A DNA stretch of 64,000 nucleotides from UBA1189 sp045660385 (GTDB taxonomy: Bacteria; Bacteroidota; Bacteroidia; Bacteroidales; Bacteroidaceae). Below the pieces are notes generated by a model. The model was not told the DNA's origin and did not search any database. It was given only the letters and a program-made list of their open reading frames with translations. Within the stretch, counting starts at the first letter, position 1; the number at the start of each line of letters is the position of its first letter. Below, piece by piece: positions 9,423 through 17,008 of the stretch. The translations under genes were made by a program, and so were the position numbers. Location: NCBI GenBank assembly GCA_045660385.1, contig JAZRDT010000030.1:35860-99859 (forward strand). The letters are read 5' to 3'.

Positions 9423-10307
9423 ATGATATCAATAATTATTCCACTATATAATAAAGCGACAAGTATTGCGACTGCATTGGATTGTGTGCTGGCGCAAACT
9501 TTCCAGAATTTTGAGGTGGTGGTGGTGGATGATGGCAGTACGGATAACGGTGCTGCTATTGTGGAGCAGTATACAGATCCACGCATACGGCTCATCCGTC
9601 AGGCTAATGCAGGAGTGAGTGCTGCGCGTAATAAGGGTATTGCCGAGGCGAAAAGCGATTATGTGGCATTTCTGGATGCCGATGATGAGTGGATGCCTGA
9701 GTTCCTGGAAGAGATTGTAGCGCTTCAGCGTGAGTTCCCTAATTGCAAGGCACAGGCAACGACATATGTGCAGTGCCAGAATGGTGAGAAAAAGAATATC
9801 GTACTCAATAGATTGCCCTTCACGGGTGAACGTGGTGTGCTCACTAATTACTTCGAGGTTGCCACACACTCTAATCCGCCAGTCTGCTCGATTTGTGTAT
9901 GCATAGAGCGTACGTTACTACAATCACTCGGTGGCTTCCCACTCGGTATTAAGTCGGGTGAGGACCTGCTCACCTGGGCACGCATTGCCACACGTACCCA
10001 CTGGGCCTACTCTCTGAAGCCGTATGCCATATTTAATATGGAGGGCTACAACAAGAACGAACGCCCCAAACGAATCCCCGCAGAGGTAGATGTGGTAGGC
10101 AACGAACTCAAACAACTCAGGAAACAAAACCCTCAAACCAACGGCCTGAAACACTACATCGCCCATTGGCACAAAATGCGCAGCTCCATCTACCTACGCT
10201 TGGGAATGCGTAAGAAGAGCTTCAAGGAAGCGATGAAAGGCCTTCGTTATCATCCGTTGAATTGGAAACTGTATGCCTATGCCCTTTGGGCAGTGGTGAA
10301 GGGTTAA
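9423..10307 (+). CDS. GT2 family glycosyltransferase
   Basis: A 294-residue GT-A enzyme starting MISIIIPLYNKA. It has the VVDDGS motif, DADDEW metal-binding site, and GIKSGEDLLTW, where the acidic pair is expected to be catalytic. An upstream GTG would add 16 residues encoded by repeat DNA, so the ATG at 9423 is preferred. It is closely similar along its whole length to the middle domain of the 996-residue protein encoded 570 bp downstream (shared AGVSAARNKGIAEA, CSICVCIERTLLQ, GGFPLGIKSGEDLLTWARIA), so one arose by tandem duplication. The donor and acceptor are unknown; they are probably related for the two copies. Confidence 0.88.
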   Translation: MISIIIPLYNKATSIATALDCVLAQTFQNFEVVVVDDGSTDNGAAIVEQYTDPRIRLIRQANAGVSAARNKGIAEAKSDYVAFLDADDEWMPEFLEEIVALQREFPNCKAQATTYVQCQNGEKKNIVLNRLPFTGERGVLTNYFEVATHSNPPVCSICVCIERTLLQSLGGFPLGIKSGEDLLTWARIATRTHWAYSLKPYAIFNMEGYNKNERPKRIPAEVDVVGNELKQLRKQNPQTNGLKHYIAHWHKMRSSIYLRLGMRKKSFKEAMKGLRYHPLNWKLYAYALWAVVKG

Positions 10308-10428
10308 TGGGGAACGGGGAATGTTAAACGTTGAACGGTTAACGTTGAACGGTGAAGGGTTAATGTTAAACGGTTAACGTTGAACGGTTAACGATTAATG
10401 GGGAATGGTTAAGATTGTAAATATAATA
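10308..10428 (+). repeat. Degenerate 7-bp array (GGTTAAC/GTTGAAC type)
   Basis: About fifteen near-consecutive heptamers such as GTTGAAC, GGTTAAC, GGTGAAG, GGTTAAT in one orientation. The right side of the next gene carries the same heptamers in the opposite orientation (10812-10866). Confidence 0.85.
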
Positions 10429-10430
10429 TT

Positions 10431-10811
10431 ATGCAAGAGGAGTGTTTTTCATATCGAAATTTGAGAGTATATCAACATGCGAAAATGTTTGTGATTTTCG
10501 TATATAGCTTATTAAAACAATTTCCGAAAGAGGAACAATATGCGTTGTGCGATCAGTTGAGGCGTGCAGCTATATCTATTCCTTCAAATATCGCCGAGGG
10601 CTCTGGACGTGTCTCCTTGAAGGAGCAAATTCATTTCATTGAAATTGCTTTTGCTTCGTTGAATGAAGTTATGTGTCAATTAGAACTTGCGTATGAGCTA
10701 AATTATATTAACGAAAAGCAATTAAAGGAGTCTGAGGAACAAGTGCAATCTATTGCTCAAATGCTTTCTGGGCTCCGTAAATCGAAACGAGAAATTCTCG
10801 ATAAACGTTAA
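10431..10811 (+). CDS. Four-helix-bundle protein (S23/IVS-encoded family)
   Basis: A 126-residue all-helical protein with the family hallmarks: the N-terminal FSYRNLRVYQHAK, the RRAAISIPSNIAEG signature with glycines following, and the EIAFASLNEV..QLELAYELNYI segment. Members of this family were first described in intervening sequences of 23S rRNA genes and occur as solitary genes across bacteria; their biochemical role is unsettled. Here the gene stands alone between two glycosyltransferases and is bracketed by heptamer arrays in opposite orientations (10308-10428 and 10812-10866), as if it came in as a cassette. It separates two near-duplicate GT2 sequences. Confidence 0.9.
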   Translation: MQEECFSYRNLRVYQHAKMFVIFVYSLLKQFPKEEQYALCDQLRRAAISIPSNIAEGSGRVSLKEQIHFIEIAFASLNEVMCQLELAYELNYINEKQLKESEEQVQSIAQMLSGLRKSKREILDKR

Positions 10812-10872
10812 CCTTTCATCTTTCATCTTAAATCGTTAACCTTTAATCGTTAACCTTTAATCGTTATTAAAA
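10812..10872 (-). repeat. Inverted heptamer array downstream of four-helix gene
   Basis: CGTTAACCTTTAAT-type units repeated twice after ACCTTTCATCTTTCATC; read on the minus strand they are GGTTAACGATTAA, the same units as upstream of the gene. Confidence 0.75.
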
Positions 10873-10877
10873 AAAAC

Positions 10878-13868
10878 ATGAACGCACCAATAATACTATT
10901 TGCATTTAACCGCTTGGAGGCGGTGATGCGTACGGTGGAGTCGTTGTTACAGAATACTGAGGCAGCGGACTCTGATTTGTATGTATTTGTGGATGGCCCC
11001 AGAGACCATGTGCCGACAGATAGGGACAAGGTGGGGGCTGTGCAAGAGTACGTGAAGACGATTCAGGGATTCAAGCAAGTGACTTGTACCTTTGCGGAGA
11101 AGAACAAAGGATTGGGCGCATCGGTCATAGCTGGTGTGACGCAGGTAATACGCCAGTATGGACGGGCTGTTGTGGTGGAGGATGATCTCTACTGCGGCAA
11201 GAACTTCCTGGCCTATATGAACCAAGGACTGGAACACTATGCCGAGAATAAAGAGGTGTTCTCGGTATGTGGATATACCAATAGCGTTAAGCGCCCCCAT
11301 GGATATGCCTATGATGCATACGCTTGCGTGCGTAGCAGTTCATGGGGCTGGGGCACGTGGAGTGATCGATGGGAGTCGGTGGACTGGACATTGGATGACT
11401 GGGTTGCGTGTGAGGCGCAGGCTAAGGCCTTTAACCGCTGGGGAGGTTCCGACTGCTTCGGTATGTTACGGAAGTGGCATGAGGGAAAGAACCAGTCGTG
11501 GGCCATACGATTTAGTTATAGCCAGTTTGTACAGGGAAAAGTGGCTATCTTCCCCATGGTGAGTAAGGTAATCAATGAGGGATTTGATAATCAGGGTACG
11601 AATTGTAAGGGATGGAACCGATTTAAGTGTGATTTTGATTCATCGGGGAATAAGGTGTTCCAATGGCCTAATGAGATTAGTATTCATCCTCGCTTGTTGC
11701 ACGAGGCTCTGTCGTATCATACACTTAGAGAACGACTCTATAGTCGTGTGATGAACCTTTTTTATCGTTCATCAACCGATAATCGTACCTCGTTCCCCGC
11801 TAACCATTCTCCGTTAACCGTTCTCCGCTCAACGTTAATTTCAGTCGTAATTCCACTCTATAACAAAGAATCCAGCATTGCTACCGCTCTCAATAGTGTG
11901 CTGGCGCAGACCTACAAAGACTTTGAGGTGGTGATCGTGGATGATGGTAGTTCCGATGGTGGCGCGGCTGTCGTGGAGCAGTATATAGACCCACGCATAC
12001 GACTCGTACGTCAGGAAAATGCGGGTGTGAGCGCAGCGCGTAATAAGGGAATAGCTGAGGCACGTGGAGAGTATGTGACATTCCTTGATGCAGATGATGA
12101 ATGGATGCCGGAGTTCCTGGAAGAGATCGTTGAACTGCAAAAAGAGTTCCCTACATGTAGGGCTCAGGCTACGAACTATACAATCAGTTCGCGTGGGGTG
12201 AAGTCATCGACAACTTTGCGGAAAATTCCATTCAAAGGTCAACGCGGTGTGCTGACCAACTATTTTGAGGTGGCCAGTTGTTCGCACCCACCTGTATGCT
12301 CGATTTGTGTATGTATAGAGCGTACATTGCTGCAAGAGATAGGTGGTTTCCCACTTGGAATCAAGTCTGGGGAGGATTTACTTACTTGGGCACGCATTGC
12401 TGTGCGCACGCAATGGGCCTATTCGTTAAGGCCGTTGGCGCAGTATAATGTAGAGGCTTTGTTCGTAGATGAGGCGCCTGGTAGAGGCCATGATGAAGTG
12501 GATAATGTGGGTAATGAACTGGTAGCGCTACAGAGTCAGATAGAACGTACTTGCAGACGCGCCCTGAAGAGGTATATATCGCATTGGTATAAGATGCGTA
12601 CCTCGGTATATATGCGATTGGGTGATGTCCGGAATGCATGGAAATATGGGCGTAAAGCCTTGCGGTATAATGTCTTTAACTATAAAATATATCTAATGAT
12701 GCTGATGGTGTTGTTACCATCGGGTATTCAAAGAAGGATAAAAAAGAACTATGTAAAAGGAGTAAAGGGGAAGTTACTGTTTTTTACTTCTGACTATAAA
12801 ATAGGTCAGAGTAGTTTGTTGACAGATCAGTTGCAGGCACTCCATAAGAATAAGTTGGAGTTTGTGGCTGTGTCGGGAGAGAATGAACAGGAAGCGGGGC
12901 TGAAGAATAGGATAGATGAACTTGGTGTAGATGTGCGGCGTATAGAGGGGCTAGATGTGCATGCCAACTTTACGTACTTGGCCAGGCAGTTAGCCGAAAT
13001 TGTACGTAAAGAGGATATCCGGTGTGTACATGTGCAGAACAACTGGCAGATACTGTTGGTGGTGTTTGCAAAATTCGTCCTGTTGAGACAGTTTAGACTG
13101 AAGATCGTATACACACTGCATGGCTTCCGTCACAATAGTCCAGTAAAATCTATTATAGCCCGCTGGATAATTGGTGCAGTACTGCTCTTGTTTGCAAAAA
13201 GGGTGATATGCATGTCTACTTATCTGAAGCGTAAGTTCTATTTCTTAGGAAAGAAGGCTGTGCTTATACCTTTGGGCATCAGTGATGAATATTTCTTGCC
13301 AATGCATCCTCAGTTATCGGACAATGGCCTTCAAATGGTATTTCCTGCACAGTTTAGACATGGTAAGAATCAGGATCTGATTATCCGTGCATTTTCCAAG
13401 CATATACAAAAGTGCAATGATACTGAATCGCACCTCTATCTGCCAGGTAATGGTGAACTTCTGGAAGAGATGGTGCTATTGACGCAAGATTTGGGCATAT
13501 CAGATAGGGTGTCATTCCCAGGATTCTGTTCGAAGCAGGAGGTGTTGCAGATGTACTTGAAATGCAATATCGGTATTGTTGCAAGTAATAGCGAGACATT
13601 CGGACAGAGTATAGTGGAACCCTTCGTATTGGGTAGGTGTGTAGTGAGTACTCATGTGGGTATAGCAGATGACATATTGTTGGATGGTGAGAATGGATAT
13701 TTCTTCGCTTCAGAGGATGAATTGGTGAATGTCTTTGAACGGCTTTATCGCAATCAGTCACTTATCAGTAAGGCTGGTGATATCAATTATTCCAAGCGGC
13801 AAATGTTTGCATGGGATAATGTGACGAAACGTTATGTAGAGTTGATAAGTGTTTTTTTGTTTGGTTAA
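10878..13868 (+). CDS. Three-domain glycosyltransferase fusion (GT-A, GT2, GT4)
   Basis: A 996-residue protein holding three complete transferase modules. Residues 1 to about 295: a GT-A domain (APIILFAFNRLEAV, VVVEDDL, SSWGWGTWSDRW) of the type found in sugar-transferase/GNT-I-like proteins. Residues about 320-625: a GT2 domain nearly identical to the separate gene at 9423-10307 (VVDDGSS-like VDDGS, DADDEW, KSGEDLL). Residues about 628-996: a GT4 domain starting GKLLFFTSDYKIGQSS with the EX7E motif ETFGQSIVE. Domains 1 and 2 are joined by about 22 residues encoded by a CCGCTAACC/CCGTTAACC heptamer repeat (11775-11836), suggesting two genes were fused through a repeat. Such a fusion could add successive sugars to one acceptor. 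Confidence 0.85.
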   Translation: MNAPIILFAFNRLEAVMRTVESLLQNTEAADSDLYVFVDGPRDHVPTDRDKVGAVQEYVKTIQGFKQVTCTFAEKNKGLGASVIAGVTQVIRQYGRAVVVEDDLYCGKNFLAYMNQGLEHYAENKEVFSVCGYTNSVKRPHGYAYDAYACVRSSSWGWGTWSDRWESVDWTLDDWVACEAQAKAFNRWGGSDCFGMLRKWHEGKNQSWAIRFSYSQFVQGKVAIFPMVSKVINEGFDNQGTNCKGWNRFKCDFDSSGNKVFQWPNEISIHPRLLHEALSYHTLRERLYSRVMNLFYRSSTDNRTSFPANHSPLTVLRSTLISVVIPLYNKESSIATALNSVLAQTYKDFEVVIVDDGSSDGGAAVVEQYIDPRIRLVRQENAGVSAARNKGIAEARGEYVTFLDADDEWMPEFLEEIVELQKEFPTCRAQATNYTISSRGVKSSTTLRKIPFKGQRGVLTNYFEVASCSHPPVCSICVCIERTLLQEIGGFPLGIKSGEDLLTWARIAVRTQWAYSLRPLAQYNVEALFVDEAPGRGHDEVDNVGNELVALQSQIERTCRRALKRYISHWYKMRTSVYMRLGDVRNAWKYGRKALRYNVFNYKIYLMMLMVLLPSGIQRRIKKNYVKGVKGKLLFFTSDYKIGQSSLLTDQLQALHKNKLEFVAVSGENEQEAGLKNRIDELGVDVRRIEGLDVHANFTYLARQLAEIVRKEDIRCVHVQNNWQILLVVFAKFVLLRQFRLKIVYTLHGFRHNSPVKSIIARWIIGAVLLLFAKRVICMSTYLKRKFYFLGKKAVLIPLGISDEYFLPMHPQLSDNGLQMVFPAQFRHGKNQDLIIRAFSKHIQKCNDTESHLYLPGNGELLEEMVLLTQDLGISDRVSFPGFCSKQEVLQMYLKCNIGIVASNSETFGQSIVEPFVLGRCVVSTHVGIADDILLDGENGYFFASEDELVNVFERLYRNQSLISKAGDINYSKRQMFAWDNVTKRYVELISVFLFG
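11775..11836 (+). repeat. In-frame heptamer repeat forming an inter-domain linker
   Basis: Heptamers such as CCGCTAA, CCGTTAA and CCGTTCT, related to the intergenic GTTAACC arrays, read without a stop between the first and second transferase domains. Confidence 0.75.
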
Positions 13869-13903
13869 TAGGAAGTCAGTGGTCTTTGATCTTATAAATT
13901 AAT

Positions 13904-14965
13904 ATGCTATATACAATCAATAATTCAGAAATAAAAGGTGCCCCCTCGCAACGAGTCTGTGGATTGGATCTGATACGTGTATGCGCGATATTCTTTGTGA
14001 TAGCTGGGCATTTCTTATCTGTAAATACGGATTATAGAAATGTTCATTTTCAAGGAGTATCGCTATTCGTGCAAGGAATACTGGCTCCGATTTTTGTGAC
14101 AGGTGTACCTTTGTTTATGATGCTTACTGGCTACCTAAATATAAATAAGATGCCGACGAAGAAATACTATAAGGGTATGATACGAGTGTTGGTGGCATAC
14201 CTCATCTTCAGTATAGCTACTATACTGTTCCGTGTCTATTACTTAGGAGAGGAACAGGGTTTTGTACAATGGATATTTGCAATACTAAACTATTCGGCCA
14301 TTCCTTATGCTTGGTATATAGAGATGTGGATAGGGCTGGCACTGCTGACTCCTTTCCTCAATTATCTGTGGCACGCGATTCCTTCTATGAAACAGAAACT
14401 GCTGCTGATAGCGACGCTCTTTGTGATGACTGCTTTGCCTGACTTTGGGAATAGGTACGATATGTATATCTTTCCTGCCTATTTCGCTTAGGCTTGTTAC
14501 CCGCTGATGTTTTACTTTATGGGAACCTTTATTCGTGAGTATCAGCCTACGATAAGGACGTGGGTTGGCATTGTTGTAATATTGGGAATGGCTTTAATTA
14601 CCCCGATGTTTAATGTTGTAGTGTATCGGGGCACACACGATCTTGTAGAGATTGCGGGTGGACCTGGTGGTGCATTTTATACGTGGATAGCTGTAGCTAT
14701 ATTCCTCATGTTCTATCGACGTGATATCTCGGTTAAGCCTATCAAACGATGGGTAACACATTGCTCGATGGTTTCGTTGGAGATGTATCTCTGTTGCTAC
14801 ATGTTTGATCAATTGTATTATCCTTGGTTTAAGGAGCGATTCTATGAGTCACAGTCGCAATTCTTGCCTTGGTTCTTGGTGATTGTACCGTTGGTGTTTT
14901 TTTCATCTTACTTGGTAGCCGCTATGTATAATGCATTGAGAAGTGTTGTACAAAGAAAACAATAG
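13904..14965 (+). pseudogene. Acyltransferase-3 family gene with in-frame TAG
   Basis: Two stretches of one reading frame encode a complete membrane O-acyltransferase of about 353 residues, separated only by a TAG at 14489-14491. The first part (195 residues) has the family start GLDLIRVCAIFFVIAGH with the conserved His, and GVPLFMMLTGYL. After the stop the same frame continues ACYPLMFYFMGTFIREYQP and further membrane segments to 14965. No base is lost or gained. The likely ancestral codon is TGG or CAG. The enzyme would O-acetylate a sugar of the polysaccharide. It may be inactivated, read through, or contain an assembly/base-call error; restarting at the ATG at 14507 would give only the C-terminal half. 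Confidence 0.8.
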
Positions 14966-15004
14966 TTGAAAGTTTCATTTATATTAAAATACGGATAATA
15001 CAAC

Positions 15005-15184
15005 ATGAATAAACGTGTAGATTATATAGATCATATTAAAGGTCTTACAATTTGGGCTGTTGTGTGGTTTCATACAGTACATCCTACTTGGTTGACTGCT
15101 ACACTTGTTAATTCAGAATTTGAACTCCGCAAATCGATAGAGGCAATAGACCAGGTAATAAAGAGTTTGATAAATAATAAATAA
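15005..15184 (+). pseudogene. N-terminal remnant of a second acyltransferase
   Basis: A 59-codon frame begins MNKRVDYIDHIKGLTIWAVVWFHT, the unmistakable N-terminus of acyltransferase-3 proteins (RxDYIDxxKG, then a helix ending in His), but after about 38 residues changes to an unrelated helical tail (EFELRKSIEAIDQVIKS) and stops. A matching C-terminal remnant lies at 16567-16869, on the far side of a two-gene cassette. The 3' end contains the first copy of a 17-bp direct repeat. Interpretation: an acyltransferase gene lost its middle part around an insertion or recombination point. Confidence 0.65.
15162..15178 (+). repeat. 17-bp direct repeat, left copy
   Basis: AGAGTTTGATAAATAAT, identical to 16555-16571. 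The two copies bracket 1.39 kb holding the genes at 15206 and 15463. Confidence 0.85.
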
Positions 15185-15205
15185 ACGATAAACTGATTAA
15201 TTCAT

Positions 15206-15460
15206 ATGAATTTAGTGAATATTTTAAATCCAGAGATTGCTTTTGATGGCTGGGCAATTGGTATCATCATTTTTGTTCTCACTTTATTTTGCTCAGGCAC
15301 ATATGTATATGTAACACGAATCAAAGTTAAGCAAAAACAGAAAGCTGGCAAAAATGCAAAACAAAAGCAAAAGATCAGTTCTGCAGCACTTAAAGATGAG
15401 AGTGAAATTATCCAAAAACAGAAGGCTGAAGATAATGCACAACAGGAACAAATTATATAA
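15206..15460 (+). CDS. Small membrane protein with Lys/Gln-rich tail, unknown
   Basis: An 84-residue protein: a single transmembrane helix (about residues 14-33, AIGIIIFVLTLFCSGTYVYV) followed by a highly charged, coiled-coil-like segment rich in Lys and Gln (KVKQKQKAGKNAKQKQK). I do not recognise a family. The topology suggests a membrane anchor with a cytoplasmic helical tail. Its stop is 2 bp before the next start, so the two genes form an operon; both are AT-rich and lie between the 17-bp direct repeats, suggesting they travelled together. Confidence 0.65.
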   Translation: MNLVNILNPEIAFDGWAIGIIIFVLTLFCSGTYVYVTRIKVKQKQKAGKNAKQKQKISSAALKDESEIIQKQKAEDNAQQEQII

Positions 15461-15462
15461 AT

Positions 15463-16524
15463 ATGGATATAAGCAGAAAAAGTCAAGAACAAGTAGCTGG
15501 TGATAATTCAATACAGAACCAGGTCGTAGGTACTCAAAACAATAATTATGTAACCATAAATGGCATATCAGTTACAGATGTGGCTACATTTACGACTACG
15601 GTATCAACTCAAGTGACTCAACAAGCTCTTTCTCTTTGTACTCAAGTGGCTTATGATATTGCTTGTAAAAAAATGAATGAATTTGAGTCTGTTTGGCTTC
15701 CGCGAGTAGAAAAGATGGAAAATGCCATAGACAATTTTGCAGAACCCAAATTCCAATTTATGCTCCGCGATGCCAATATAACAGCAGCCAAGAGTACTCG
15801 ACTGGAGGATTTGAATATACTATCAGAATTGCTGGCATGTCACATTGAAAAAGGTAACGATATAAAAATTGATGCGGGTATAAGTAGAGCTATAAATATT
15901 GTCAATGAAGTTGATTTAGATTCATTGTGTGCACTAACTATTGTATTGAGTATTTTGAATACAAAACCAGTTACAGGTAATGTAGAAGAAGGTTTAAGTG
16001 TCCTTAATGATTTGTATACAAAATTATTGACCCATCCATTGCCAGAAGATGATGCATGGATAGACAATTTGAATGTAGTTGGTGCAATTAATATTTTAAG
16101 TGGTAGCTTCTATAAAGTGGATAAACTTTTATATAGTAGATTTGATGGTTATTTAAGTGTTGGTATAAAATCTGATTCTGATGAGCATAAAAAGGCTATA
16201 GAAATTTTAGAGAATAATCATTATTCTAAAGATGTATTGAAGAATAATGTCCTTTTACCAGAATACTTACGCTTGCCTATAGTAAATAACACCGAATTAA
16301 AGCCTGAGTTAAAACCCATACTTGAACTCTATTCAAAGGATAAAGTTTTACAACAAACCATTAATGATAATTTTATGAATAAATGGGATGCATATGATGC
16401 GTTAAGAATAGTCAAAGAATGGTTTAATAATATCCCCGTTTTTTTTAGGATTAATAGTGTTGGAAAAGCATTGGCACAAACAAATGCTAAGAGATGCTAT
16501 TCTGGATTTCCCGATTTAATCTAA
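15463..16524 (+). CDS. LPO_1073/Vpar_1526-like protein, possible defence component
   Basis: A 353-residue soluble protein. The N-terminus has an Asn/Gln-rich GDNS segment (residues 13-16, then QNQVVGTQNNNYV) leading to GISVTDV and a helical region; the C-terminal part is helical, with RLEDLNILSELLACHIEKG, NEVDLDSLCALTIV, LNDLYTKLL and VLLPEYLRLPIVN. From memory this order (xGDNSxNxQ, GISxxD, then LCALT and YxRLPIVN) matches uncharacterised proteins named LPO_1073/Vpar_1526, often found in variable genomic islands. No catalytic motif is evident. It is the second gene of a two-gene cassette between 17-bp direct repeats inside remnants of an acyltransferase. Function unknown; defence is inference from context and family distribution. 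Confidence 0.55.
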   Translation: MDISRKSQEQVAGDNSIQNQVVGTQNNNYVTINGISVTDVATFTTTVSTQVTQQALSLCTQVAYDIACKKMNEFESVWLPRVEKMENAIDNFAEPKFQFMLRDANITAAKSTRLEDLNILSELLACHIEKGNDIKIDAGISRAINIVNEVDLDSLCALTIVLSILNTKPVTGNVEEGLSVLNDLYTKLLTHPLPEDDAWIDNLNVVGAINILSGSFYKVDKLLYSRFDGYLSVGIKSDSDEHKKAIEILENNHYSKDVLKNNVLLPEYLRLPIVNNTELKPELKPILELYSKDKVLQQTINDNFMNKWDAYDALRIVKEWFNNIPVFFRINSVGKALAQTNAKRCYSGFPDLI

Positions 16525-16554
16525 GTATTTTAAGGGCAGATGATTAACTTATAT

Positions 16555-16571
16555 AGAGTTTGATAAATAAT
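16555..16571 (+). repeat. 17-bp direct repeat, right copy
   Basis: AGAGTTTGATAAATAAT, identical to 15162-15178; right boundary of the two-gene cassette. Confidence 0.85.
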
Positions 16572-16869
16572 CAATAATAGGAAAAATACGCAAATTCAAC
16601 TAATAAATGCAACGGAATTGTCGTTATTGAGATTCTATGAGGAGAACTCATTGACCATATTAGGATTGCATTTAATCCCATTGATTGTGTTGAAACGAAT
16701 AACTAATGCAGTGTTGGGTGAAACCACCATATTCGCCGGGTTTGTCCAATCCATGATTGTGATGGCGATAATGTATGTAGTCATCCTATTTTGTAATAGA
16801 TATATACCTTTCTTGGTAGGGAAGAAACATACGGAGCGTGCGCCTAATCGCACAGAAGGTGCTGGTTAA
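16567..16869 (+). pseudogene. C-terminal remnant of an acyltransferase
   Basis: The frame is open from 16567, right after the second direct repeat, to a TAA at 16867-16869. It reads LSLLRFYEENSLTILGLHLIPLIVLKR and a second hydrophobic helix, then a basic end. The RFYxxNSLxILGLH block is the last membrane region of acyltransferase-3 proteins. There is no proper start (only an internal TTG) and no N-terminal domain, so it is the 3' part of the gene whose 5' part lies at 15005. The final codons run into a hairpin-repeat array. Confidence 0.7.
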
Positions 16870-16960
16870 AGTGCTTTCAGCACGGTGAAAGCAGCGAAGC
16901 AGCGGTGAAAGTCGCAGAGCAACGGGTAAATGCAACCGAAGGTTGCGGTGAATGGTGAAA
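16864..16960 (+). repeat. Variable-hairpin array, copy 2
   Basis: GGTTAAA/GGTGAAA spacers separate GTGCT TTC AGCAC (16871-16883), GCAGCGAAGCAGC (imperfect, 16891-16903), GTCGCAGAGCAAC (decayed, 16911-16923) and GCAACC GAA GGTTGC (16932-16946). It ends in GGTTAAT heptamers running into the leader of the next gene. Confidence 0.88.
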
Positions 16961-17008
16961 GGTTAATGGTTAATGGTTAATGGTGTGAACCCCCATAGTG
17001 TAAACAAA

